A DNA stretch of 40,195 bases, from positions 1-40,195 of the forward strand of contig JAEZAA010000138.1 of assembly GCA_023430625.1 (NCBI GenBank), in the 5' to 3' direction. The notes beneath the pieces were generated by a model, which saw only the letters and a list, made by a program, of their open reading frames with translations, made no database searches and had not been told where the DNA came from. Position 1 is the stretch's first letter; the number at the start of each line of letters is the position of its first letter. The position numbers were made by a program, and so were the translations under genes. Of the stretch, positions 1 through 7,447 are shown in pieces. Source of the DNA: Pseudomonadota bacterium. Lineage in GTDB: Bacteria > Pseudomonadota > Gammaproteobacteria > Pseudomonadales > Oleiphilaceae.

Positions 1-840
1 CTTGATAATGATGTCCCGCCCGGTTTTCGGATTCTTTATCTTCATCCAAGGCCCGCCGTCCAACAGTTCGCCACCAAAGCGCTCTGCCGCCAGTTCATAG
101 CCCCACTCTTTAAAGGCACCCTCGGTATATTTCATGATGTTGCCCTTGTGAACCAGAGTCACGGAGGGCTTGTCATTATCAATGGCGTACTGAATCGCCT
201 TGCGCACCAGACGCTGCGTGCCTTCACGGGACACCGGCTTGATACCAATCCCGCACCCTTCGGTGAAGCGGATCTTCTTGACTCCCATTTCCTTTTGCAG
301 AAACTCAATCACCTTCTTGGCTTCAGGGCTATCGGCCTTCCATTCGATACCCGCATAGATATCTTCCGAGTTCTCGCGAAAGATGGTCATATCGGTTAAT
401 TCGGGATGGTTGACGGGGCTCGGAACGCCTTTGAACCACCGCACCGGACGAATACAGGCGTAAAGATCCAGCTCCTGGCGCAGCGCAACGTTCAACGATC
501 GAATACCGCCGCCGACAGGTGTCGTGAGGGGGCCTTTGATACTGACCGGGAATTCCCGCAGTGCTTCCATCGTTTCATCTGGCAGCCAGACGTCCGGGCC
601 GTAGACCTTGGTTGCCTTTTCGCCGCAATATACTTCCATCCAGACGATGGAACGTTTAGTTCCGTAGCTTTTGGCCACGGCACAATCGACCACCTTGCGC
701 ATGACGGGCGTGATGTCGACACCGATCCCATCGCCTTCAATGAAAGGGATAATTGGAAAGTTTGGTACATTCAGGGACAGGTCCGCATTAACGGTAATTT
801 TGTCACCGTCTGCCGGAACCTTGATCTTTTGGTATCCCAT
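1..840 (-). CDS. icd: NADP-dependent isocitrate dehydrogenase, N-terminal 280 codons (runs off the left edge)
   Basis: Oxidatively decarboxylates isocitrate to 2-oxoglutarate in the TCA cycle, in the cytoplasm. Reading the minus strand from the ATG at 838-840 gives MGYQKIKVPADGDKITVNAD, then FIEGDGIGVDITP and GGGIRSLNVALRQELDLYAC, which are hallmarks of the homodimeric bacterial enzyme. The serine of GIRS (residue 115 here) corresponds to the serine phosphorylated by AceK in E. coli. The frame is open to base 1, so the C-terminal part lies outside the window. It is divergent from rluE. Malate synthase G is also encoded in this window, so isocitrate flux control would be relevant in this organism, but no aceK or aceA is visible here. 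Confidence 0.97.
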   Translation of the reverse strand, partial: MGYQKIKVPADGDKITVNADLSLNVPNFPIIPFIEGDGIGVDITPVMRKVVDCAVAKSYGTKRSIVWMEVYCGEKATKVYGPDVWLPDETMEALREFPVSIKGPLTTPVGGGIRSLNVALRQELDLYACIRPVRWFKGVPSPVNHPELTDMTIFRENSEDIYAGIEWKADSPEAKKVIEFLQKEMGVKKIRFTEGCGIGIKPVSREGTQRLVRKAIQYAIDNDKPSVTLVHKGNIMKYTEGAFKEWGYELAAERFGGELLDGGPWMKIKNPKTGRDIIIK

Positions 841-969
841 GCTCACTCCGTGTGTTGATTATAAATTGCTTAGCCGTACCATCTGGCGCTACCTGAGCCC
901 ACAGAAACATATGGCCGGGGAAGAAATTCCCTGCAAAAACATGACATGTAGTATTATTACAGCGGCGCC

Positions 970-978
970 AGTATAGCA
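970..978 (-). promoter_or_regulatory. Candidate extended -10 promoter for icd
   Basis: On the minus strand TGC-TATACT is an extended -10 element (TG, one base, then five of six bases of TATAAT), about 130 bases upstream of the icd start. No good -35 hexamer is visible at 16-18 bases. The 841-1021 gap between icd and rluE is AT-rich and otherwise holds nothing I recognise. Confidence 0.4.
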
Positions 979-1021
979 TCATTTTTCTGTAATTTTATTA
1001 CACACATCCTTGGTCTCCAAA

Positions 1022-1657
1022 GTGGCAAAGTTAATCCTTTTTAATAAGCCGTACGGCGTCCTCAGCCAGTTCAGTGATGAGCAGGGGCGCAAGACGCTTG
1101 GTGACTACGTCCGGATACCTGGGGTCTATCCAGCCGGACGCCTCGATTACGACTCAGAAGGCCTGCTACTGCTGACCGACGATGGGCAGTTGCAGCATCG
1201 GATCGCGCACCCCCTCCACAAAATGGCGAAAACCTATTGGGCACAGGTGGAAGGCGTCACCACGGACGACGCACTGGAGCGTCTACGAAAAGGCGTGGTA
1301 CTCAATGACGGCCCCACACAACCCGCCAAGGCCCGCCGGATTGAGCCGCCAAGCGTCTGGGATCGGGATCCGCCGATTCGGTTTCGGAAAGACTCCCCAA
1401 CCAGTTGGATTGAACTGGTGATTAGCGAAGGACGCAATCGCCAGGTTCGTCGCATGACGGCGGAAGTCGGCTTCCCCACCCTGCGGCTCATCCGCTACAG
1501 TATTGGCCCCTGGTCTCTGGAAGGAATTGCCTTGGGAGAGTTCCGGGAAGAACAGGTTCATCTGCCCAACCCGCCATCTGGCAATCGCCCTCACCGCCCG
1601 AGCACCAACCCAGCTCGCGCCAAACGACCAGCGGCAACCAAGCGCCGCCCGAAATAA
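1022..1657 (+). CDS. rluE: 23S rRNA pseudouridine synthase, RluE type (U2457)
   Basis: Isomerises a uridine of 23S rRNA (U2457 in E. coli) to pseudouridine. The protein begins MAKLILFNKPYGVLSQF. It carries GRLDYDSEGLLLLTDDG, whose Asp is the catalytic residue of the RsuA/RluE family, and GRNRQVRRMTAEVGFPTLRL, the conserved C-terminal family motif. I chose the GTG at 1022 because it gives the family N-terminus MAKLILFNKP (211 residues). An in-frame TTG at 1010 would add four residues, and neither start has a strong Shine-Dalgarno. The last ~25 residues are a basic Pro/Arg/Lys tail beyond the catalytic fold, plausibly an RNA-contacting extension. nudJ follows after 28 bases, so the two are probably co-transcribed. 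Confidence 0.9.
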   Translation: MAKLILFNKPYGVLSQFSDEQGRKTLGDYVRIPGVYPAGRLDYDSEGLLLLTDDGQLQHRIAHPLHKMAKTYWAQVEGVTTDDALERLRKGVVLNDGPTQPAKARRIEPPSVWDRDPPIRFRKDSPTSWIELVISEGRNRQVRRMTAEVGFPTLRLIRYSIGPWSLEGIALGEFREEQVHLPNPPSGNRPHRPSTNPARAKRPAATKRRPK

Positions 1658-1685
1658 CGAAGACGGGCCAGCCAAGGACACATCT

Positions 1686-2141
1686 ATGATCAAAGATCCA
1701 AGAATCACCGTCGCCACGTTGGTGGAACGAGACCAGCGATTTCTCTTGGTTGAGGAAAACAGCAACGGGAAGATCGTTTTCAATCAGCCCGCAGGACACG
1801 TTGAAGAAGGCGAAAGCCTGTTTAGCGCGGCAATTAGAGAAACCCTGGAGGAAACCGCCTGGCAGGTGGAACTGACAGGCTTCCTGGGCGTGTACGTGCT
1901 GCCCGTGCCCAACCAGGGCATGACTTACTATCGTTTCTGTTACGTTGCCTCTCCCATCGCTGATACCGGACAACCGCTGGATGCCGACATTCTCGGCGCA
2001 CACTGGTTCACTTACGACGAGGTTCTGGCAAAACGCGACCAGCTTCGCAGCCAGCTGGTGCTTCAGTGCATCGAGGACTATCGCCGAGGTCAGCGCTTCC
2101 CGCTGGACTTGGTTCACGAAGCCGAACCGAAGGTCGACTAG
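1686..2141 (+). CDS. nudJ: Nudix hydrolase, NudJ-like phosphatase
   Basis: Nudix enzymes cleave nucleoside diphosphate derivatives; E. coli NudJ acts on thiamine-PP precursors and nucleoside di- and triphosphates. The 151-residue protein has the Nudix box as GHVEEGESLFSAAIRETLEE, followed by TAWQV instead of the usual xGU ending. The preceding FNQPAG and the length fit NudJ. The frame stays open upstream to 1503 inside rluE, but the ATG at 1686 gives the family start (MIKDPRITVATLVERD). It lies between rluE and mnmA, as in Pseudomonas. The substrate cannot be read from sequence. Confidence 0.85.
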   Translation: MIKDPRITVATLVERDQRFLLVEENSNGKIVFNQPAGHVEEGESLFSAAIRETLEETAWQVELTGFLGVYVLPVPNQGMTYYRFCYVASPIADTGQPLDADILGAHWFTYDEVLAKRDQLRSQLVLQCIEDYRRGQRFPLDLVHEAEPKVD

Positions 2142-2238
2142 GAAGCAGCCACGCCACGCATTTTCATGCACTGAGCCAGCTCAGCAAGTCACGGCGTGCA
2201 TCCATCCGCATGCAGCATTATCTCGCCCACCGTCGGGC

Positions 2239-2267
2239 CTGACTTCCAGGCTCAGTTAAGGGATAAT
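2239..2267 (+). promoter_or_regulatory. Candidate sigma-70 promoter for mnmA-hflD
   Basis: CTGACT at 2239-2244 (four of six -35 bases) is followed after 17 bases by GATAAT at 2262-2267 (five of six -10 bases). Transcription would start near 2274, leaving a leader of about 30 bases before mnmA. Confidence 0.5.
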
Positions 2268-2304
2268 GCTCGCCCCTTGAATAGATAAGTCACCAAAGAT
2301 TTCG

Positions 2305-3456
2305 ATGATTGCAGTAGAGCCAGGCGCAAAAGTCATTGTAGGTATGTCCGGCGGGGTCGACTCCTCCGTGGCGGCCCTGCTCCTTCTCCAACAGGGCTTC
2401 AAGGTTGAAGGCCTGTTCATGAAAAACTGGGACGAAGATGACGGCACCGATGCCTGTACTGCCATGGAAGACCTGGCAGATGCACAAGCCGTCGCAGCCA
2501 AGCTTGGCATCAAGCTTCACGTAGCCAGTTTTGCGGCCGAGTACTGGGATCGTGTTTTCGAGCACTTTCTGACCGAGTATGGCTCTGGTCGTACGCCGAA
2601 TCCCGACATCCTCTGCAACAAGGAAATCAAGTTCAAAGCCTTTCTAGACTATGCCCACGTACTAGGCGCCGACTACATCGCCACCGGGCATTACGCCCGC
2701 AACCAAAGCCAAGACCTGGACGGCCGCGAAAGCGCACTCCTGTTAAAAGGACTGGATCACAACAAGGACCAGAGCTACTTTCTGCATGCCGTGTCCGGCG
2801 ACCGCATTGCCAAAACACTGTTTCCCGTGGGTGAACTGGAAAAGACCGAGGTTCGGCGACTGGCGTTTGAAGCCGGGCTGATCACCCATGACAAGAAAGA
2901 CAGCACCGGCATTTGCTTTATCGGTGAGCGCAAGTTCAAGGATTTTCTGAAGCGGTACCTGCCGGCACAACCTGGTGCCATCGAGACAGCCGACGGCCAG
3001 GTGATTGGGCGCCACGAAGGCTTGATGTATCACACCATCGGCCAGCGCCAGGGCTTGGGAATTGGTGGTCTCAAGGACTTCAGTGATGAACCCTGGTATG
3101 TGGCCCAAAAAGACCTGTCCCGCAATGTTCTGGTGGTTGTCCAGGGAACTGACCATCCCCTGCTTTACAGCGAAGCGCTCCTTGCTACAACCATCGACTG
3201 GGTCGCGGGCGAATCACCCACCCTGCCTTTACGCTGTCGCGCCAAGACGCGGTATCGCCAGCCGGATCAGGACTGCGTGGTAGAACGTTCGGAGCAAGGC
3301 TGGCGGATCACCTTTGATCAGTCACAGCGGGCTGTGACGCCCGGTCAATCCGTGGTCCTGTATCAGAATGAGATCTGCCTGGGTGGTGGCATTATTGAAG
3401 AGGTCATTGCCTCATCCCCCCAAACCTTTCCGCACGCTCTCGGCGACACCCAGTAA
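2305..3456 (+). CDS. mnmA: tRNA-specific 2-thiouridylase MnmA
   Basis: Inserts sulfur at C2 of the wobble uridine of tRNA Lys, Glu and Gln, using ATP and sulfur relayed through IscS and the Tus proteins. The 383-residue protein has the PP-loop SGGVDSS at residues 15-21. The catalytic Cys104 is in NPDILCNKEIKF and the persulfide Cys204 in DSTGICFIGERKF. The length is normal for the family. The start at 2305 is the first in-frame ATG and agrees with the candidate promoter. hflD follows 18 bases after its stop, the conserved gammaproteobacterial pair. tusA, its sulfur donor partner in E. coli, is encoded at 22890 in this window. Confidence 0.97.
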   Translation: MIAVEPGAKVIVGMSGGVDSSVAALLLLQQGFKVEGLFMKNWDEDDGTDACTAMEDLADAQAVAAKLGIKLHVASFAAEYWDRVFEHFLTEYGSGRTPNPDILCNKEIKFKAFLDYAHVLGADYIATGHYARNQSQDLDGRESALLLKGLDHNKDQSYFLHAVSGDRIAKTLFPVGELEKTEVRRLAFEAGLITHDKKDSTGICFIGERKFKDFLKRYLPAQPGAIETADGQVIGRHEGLMYHTIGQRQGLGIGGLKDFSDEPWYVAQKDLSRNVLVVVQGTDHPLLYSEALLATTIDWVAGESPTLPLRCRAKTRYRQPDQDCVVERSEQGWRITFDQSQRAVTPGQSVVLYQNEICLGGGIIEEVIASSPQTFPHALGDTQ

Positions 3457-3474
3457 ACCACAGGAGTAGTGATT

Positions 3475-4092
3475 GTGGCTCACACCTTTGAAGAACAGGT
3501 CATCGCACTGGGCGGCGTTTTTCAGGCAGCGTCTCTGGTCAACCAGCTCGCCAGAAATGGCAATGTGGCGGATTCCGCCTATGAAGCAACCATCAACAGT
3601 CTGCTGATCACCAACCCAGAGAGCACCGAACAGGTGTTCGGTGATCGTCCGGGTATCCAACTGGGACTGCGTGAACTGGTTCAGGCGTTGGATCGGGGTC
3701 AATCCAAGCAACATGCGGAAGTGGTTCGCTACACACTAAGCCTGCTGCACCTGAGCGCCAAGCTGCGGCGCTCGCCTGCCATGATCGATGTGCTGGCAAC
3801 GCGCATCAAACAAGCCGTGGAACAAGCCCGCCATTTTGGGCCGACCCACAGCAATGTCATCAAGAACCTGGCCAGTATCTACCTGGATACCATCAGCACC
3901 TTCAGCCTGCGCATTCAGGTGTATGGCGAGCCCAAGCACCTGCAGGCCCAGGAAAACGCCGATCGGATTCGGGCGCTCCTGCTGGCCGGTATCCGCGCGG
4001 CCGTACTCTGGCATCAGGTTGGAGGACGCCGGTGGCATCTGCTGTTCCAACGCAGCCGCCTCGCGAAGGTCGCCGACGAACTGGCCCGTTAG
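3475..4092 (+). CDS. hflD: High frequency lysogenization protein HflD homologue
   Basis: HflD is a small, peripherally membrane-associated helical protein. In E. coli it binds the lambda CII protein; its cellular role is unknown. The signature LLAGIRAAVLWHQVGG near the C-terminus and the order mnmA-hflD-purB identify it. I chose GTG at 3475 (205 residues, MAHTFEEQVIALGGVF) because AGGAG at 3462-3466 sits eight bases before it. The in-frame GTG at 3469 would leave only two bases of spacing. No transmembrane segment is visible. Confidence 0.9.
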   Translation: MAHTFEEQVIALGGVFQAASLVNQLARNGNVADSAYEATINSLLITNPESTEQVFGDRPGIQLGLRELVQALDRGQSKQHAEVVRYTLSLLHLSAKLRRSPAMIDVLATRIKQAVEQARHFGPTHSNVIKNLASIYLDTISTFSLRIQVYGEPKHLQAQENADRIRALLLAGIRAAVLWHQVGGRRWHLLFQRSRLAKVADELAR

Positions 4093-4152
4093 AACGGCAC
4101 GCCGAGCCCAGAACCTAGCCGGGCGTCTCGCGTCGTTTTTGACGCCTCAGCC

Positions 4153-4161
4153 TGATATAAT
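4153..4161 (+). promoter_or_regulatory. Candidate extended -10 promoter for purB
   Basis: TGA-TATAAT is a perfect -10 with the extended TG, about 100 bases before purB. TTGACG lies upstream at 4139-4144, but only 11 bases away, too close to be its -35 box. The hflD-purB gap (4093-4264) contains nothing else I recognise. Confidence 0.5.
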
Positions 4162-4264
4162 TCGCCGCTTATCGGCACCTGCGTCCATCGTGCCACCTGA
4201 TTCATATGCCATGATCTGACGCCATTTTGGATCCACTAAATTCGACAACCGTGAGAGACCAGGA

Positions 4265-5644
4265 ATGAACCTTTCCTCCCTGACCGCGATATCGCCCATC
4301 GACGGCCGCTACGGCGACAAAACCCAGGCCCTGCGCCCTATTTTTAGCGAATTCGGCCTGATTCGGGCACGGGTGGAAGTGGAAATCCGTTGGCTTCAGC
4401 AGTTGTCGCGTCATCCTCAAATTACCGAGGTGCCCGAATTCGACGCGGCAACGCATGCCTACCTCGATCAACTGGTCAGCAGCTTTAGCGAAGAAGACGC
4501 CAGCCGCGTCAAAACGATCGAGCGCACCACCAATCACGACGTCAAAGCCGTTGAATACCTGATCAAGGAAAAGTTCGCCGCCTGCCAGGCGCAATTCCCT
4601 GTGCTTCAACAAGTATCCGAGTTCGTGCACTTTGCCTGCACCTCGGAGGATATCAACAATCTGTCCCACGCCCTGATGCTCAAGCAAGGACGGGATCAGG
4701 TTCTGCTGCCCCAGATCGAAACCGTCGTCAGCCGCCTGGAAAATCTGGCCCACGAGCTTGCCCCCCAACCCATGCTGTCCCGCACCCATGGCCAACCCGC
4801 GTCCCCCACGACCATGGGCAAGGAGCTGGCCAACGTCGTTTATCGCCTGCGGCGCCAGCTCGACCAGATCCACTCGGTCCCCCTCCTGGGTAAGATCAAC
4901 GGTGCGGTCGGCAACTACAACGCGCACATTTCCGCCTATCCGGAACTGGATTGGGAAGCCCACGCCAAAGCTTTCGTCGAAAGCCTGGGCCTGAGCTGGA
5001 ACCCCTACACCACCCAGATCGAGCCGCATGATTATATTGCCGAGCTGTTCGATGCCCTGTGCCGCCTCAACACCATTTTGATCGACCTCGACCGGGACAT
5101 CTGGGGCTATATTTCATTGGGTTACTTCAAGCAGCGCACGGTGGAAGGCGAAGTGGGCTCCTCCACCATGCCGCACAAGGTCAATCCGATCGATTTTGAA
5201 AATTCCGAAGGCAACCTCGGTCTTGCCAATGCCATTCTCGAGCACCTGGCCCGTAAGCTGCCCATTTCCCGCTGGCAGCGCGACCTGACGGATTCTACGG
5301 TGCTGCGCAACCTCGGCGCCGGCCTTGCCCATGCGCTAATTGCCTACCAGGCAACACTCAAAGGCCTGAACAAACTGGAAATCAACCCGGCTCGCCTGGC
5401 GGCAGATCTCGACGACTGCTGGGAGGTTCTGGCGGAACCGATCCAGACCGTCATGCGGCGCTATGGCATCGAGCAGCCTTACGAGAAACTCAAGGCGTTT
5501 ACCCGTGGCAAGCGGACCGATCAGAACAGTATCCGGGAATTCGTTCAAACCCTGGATCTGCCCGAGGAAGCTAAACAGGCACTGCTGGAAATGACGCCCG
5601 CCACCTACATTGGCAACGCCATCGCCCAGACCAAGAAAATCTAA
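4265..5644 (+). CDS. purB: Adenylosuccinate lyase
   Basis: Catalyses two fumarate-releasing steps of purine synthesis, SAICAR to AICAR and adenylosuccinate to AMP. At 459 residues it is the normal length of the E. coli-type enzyme. The fumarase/aspartase superfamily signature GSSTMPHKVNPIDFENSEGN is at about residues 298-317, within the flexible catalytic serine loop. RTHGQPASPTTMG holds the catalytic His175. It starts MNLSSLTAISPIDGRYGDKT, as in relatives. It has its own candidate promoter, and roxA follows 21 bases downstream, so the two genes and the GNAT gene probably form a transcript. Confidence 0.98.
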   Translation: MNLSSLTAISPIDGRYGDKTQALRPIFSEFGLIRARVEVEIRWLQQLSRHPQITEVPEFDAATHAYLDQLVSSFSEEDASRVKTIERTTNHDVKAVEYLIKEKFAACQAQFPVLQQVSEFVHFACTSEDINNLSHALMLKQGRDQVLLPQIETVVSRLENLAHELAPQPMLSRTHGQPASPTTMGKELANVVYRLRRQLDQIHSVPLLGKINGAVGNYNAHISAYPELDWEAHAKAFVESLGLSWNPYTTQIEPHDYIAELFDALCRLNTILIDLDRDIWGYISLGYFKQRTVEGEVGSSTMPHKVNPIDFENSEGNLGLANAILEHLARKLPISRWQRDLTDSTVLRNLGAGLAHALIAYQATLKGLNKLEINPARLAADLDDCWEVLAEPIQTVMRRYGIEQPYEKLKAFTRGKRTDQNSIREFVQTLDLPEEAKQALLEMTPATYIGNAIAQTKKI

Positions 5645-5665
5645 ACTGACCCAAGAGAAACTGAA

Positions 5666-6871
5666 ATGGTAAACCTCGGCGGAATCAGCCCTGAAGAGTT
5701 CCTCAGGGATTACTGGCAGAAAAAGCCACTACTCATCCGCCAGGCATTTGCGGACTATCAGTGCCCGGTTAGCCCAGATGAACTCGCTGGGCTCGCCTGC
5801 GAAGAAGGGGTCGAGTCCCGCATCGTGGCGGAAACCGATAACGGCAAGCCCTGGCAGGTGAAATCCGGTCCCTTCGCCGAGGACCATTTCAGCACCCTGC
5901 CCCCCACCCACTGGACACTCCTGGTGCAGGGCCTTGATTATTGGGTGCCGGAAGTCTCGGACCTGTTGGAGCAGTTCCGCTTCATCCCCAATTGGCGCAT
6001 CGATGACATCATGGCCAGCTACGCGCCGGATCAGGGAAGTGTCGGTCCCCACTATGATCACTACGATGTCTTTCTACTCCAGGCCCAGGGCCGAAGAAGC
6101 TGGCGCGTTGGCCCCCGCTGCACAGGGCGGGAGCCTCGGGTTGAAGGCACGCCCCTGCGGATCCTGCAGGATTTTGAAACGGTGGAAGAGTGGGTGCTGG
6201 AACCAGGTGATATGCTGTATCTGCCGCCACTCTATGCGCATTACGGGGTCGCCCAGGGCGACTGCATCACCTTTTCCATAGGGTTCCGCTCACCGACTCA
6301 CCAGGAAATGCTCTCTTCCTGGGCAGACTTTGCCTTTGACCAGATCAAGGATGAAATCCATCTGGACGACCCGAACCTGCAGTTCCAGGCGAATCCAGGG
6401 GAAATCACGCCCAAAGTCCTGGATGAGGTGGAGCAGATCCTGACATCCCATGTTCAGCGCCGGCGGATGCTGGCCGAATGGTTCGGACGCTTTACCAGCG
6501 AAGCGAAACACCCGGGTATCGTAGAGCCGCCGGAGCAGGCGTTGAAACCGGCAGAGCTACGGGATGCTCTCGACGAAGGCGCGCTGCTTCGCCGCAATGA
6601 AGGTTCCCGCTTCAGCTTCACCGAAATCGATGGCTGCTTTCTGTTTTTTGCGGACGGAGACTGCCATGAATTGATCGGGCCAGCTTGCCAGCTCGCCCGC
6701 CAACTCTGCGCGACCAACCAGTATGAACTGGATGAGTTCGGTGAGGCGTTGGCAGATGAAACCTGTATCAACCTCCTCACCCGCCTGTTTAACGAAGGCA
6801 GCCTGTATCTCGAAGACGATGCCGATTTCGACGATGAAGATCAGGACTGGGACGACGAGGAGCAGGAATGA
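5666..6871 (+). CDS. roxA: Cupin-fold ribosomal protein L16 arginine hydroxylase, RoxA/YcfD type
   Basis: A JmjC-type 2-oxoglutarate and Fe(II) oxygenase; E. coli YcfD hydroxylates Arg81 of ribosomal protein L16. The 401-residue protein has the iron-binding HxD as His129-Tyr-Asp131 in GPHYDHYDVFLLQAQGRRSW and the distal His192 in LPPLYAHYG. The C-terminal half contains the family's winged-helix region. The last ~18 residues form a strongly acidic tail (DDADFDDEDQDWDDEEQE), longer and more acidic than I expect for the E. coli protein. The ATG at 5666 gives the expected N-terminus. Its stop overlaps the GNAT gene start by four bases. Confidence 0.9.
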   Translation: MVNLGGISPEEFLRDYWQKKPLLIRQAFADYQCPVSPDELAGLACEEGVESRIVAETDNGKPWQVKSGPFAEDHFSTLPPTHWTLLVQGLDYWVPEVSDLLEQFRFIPNWRIDDIMASYAPDQGSVGPHYDHYDVFLLQAQGRRSWRVGPRCTGREPRVEGTPLRILQDFETVEEWVLEPGDMLYLPPLYAHYGVAQGDCITFSIGFRSPTHQEMLSSWADFAFDQIKDEIHLDDPNLQFQANPGEITPKVLDEVEQILTSHVQRRRMLAEWFGRFTSEAKHPGIVEPPEQALKPAELRDALDEGALLRRNEGSRFSFTEIDGCFLFFADGDCHELIGPACQLARQLCATNQYELDEFGEALADETCINLLTRLFNEGSLYLEDDADFDDEDQDWDDEEQE

Positions 6872-7302
6872 AGCTCCGGATTCTGCGCACAGACTGGCAG
6901 ACGCACCGCACTGAGCTTTCGGGGCTAAGAAGACAGGTCTTTATTGAAGAACAAGGCGTCCCGGAAGATCTGGAGTGGGATGACCAGGACCCCAGCGCGG
7001 TCCACTTTCTGGCTTTGGATGAAGCTCATGCAGCCGTTGCAACAGCTCGCGTGATTCCCGAATCCAATGGTGAAATCCGCATTGGTCGTTTTGCGGTACG
7101 CGCGGATCAGCGCCGGCGTGGAATTGGCGCGGAACTGCTTAAGGAAATTCTGATCTGGGCACGGGAACAGCGCTACGAAAAAGCCGTCCTCAGCGCACAG
7201 CTGTCCGCCTTGGCGCTTTATGAAGCTGCCGGCTTCACAGCCTACGGTGACACCTACCTGGATGCCGGAATCGAGCATCGCTCTATGACACTCAAGCTCT
7301 AG
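6868..7302 (+). CDS. GNAT family N-acetyltransferase
   Basis: A 144-residue GCN5-related acetyltransferase of the ElaA/YjcF-like group, transferring acetyl from acetyl-CoA to an unknown amine. The acetyl-CoA binding motif A is IGRFAVRADQRRRGIGAELL (Q/RxxGxG/A), followed by LYEAAGFTAYG. The N-terminal VFIEEQGVPEDLEWDD is typical of the group. It overlaps roxA by ATGA, suggesting translational coupling. The same roxA-GNAT order occurs in Pseudomonas. The substrate cannot be inferred. Confidence 0.88.
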   Translation: MKLRILRTDWQTHRTELSGLRRQVFIEEQGVPEDLEWDDQDPSAVHFLALDEAHAAVATARVIPESNGEIRIGRFAVRADQRRRGIGAELLKEILIWAREQRYEKAVLSAQLSALALYEAAGFTAYGDTYLDAGIEHRSMTLKL

Positions 7303-7374
7303 CCACTTCAACATTTGCCCATCGAAGCAAGCCGCTCATTCGGCACCCGTGTCACCAATAAATGTGTCACCAAC

Positions 7375-7398
7375 AAAAAAGCCCGACTTATGTCGGGC
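7375..7398 (-). terminator. Intrinsic terminator of glcB
   Basis: GCCCGAC-TTAT-GTCGGGC is a perfect 7-bp hairpin. On the minus strand it is followed by six T residues (7375-7380). It lies 50 bases past the glcB stop. Confidence 0.9.
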
Positions 7399-7447
7399 CA
7401 TTCTGTGAGCACCCTTCCCTGGACGCTCATTACTAGCAGCTAATCAC

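Noticed and set aside
4139..4161. TTGACG as -35 of the purB promoter
   Set aside because: Only 11 bases separate it from TATAAT, far too close; the extended -10 explains the promoter better.
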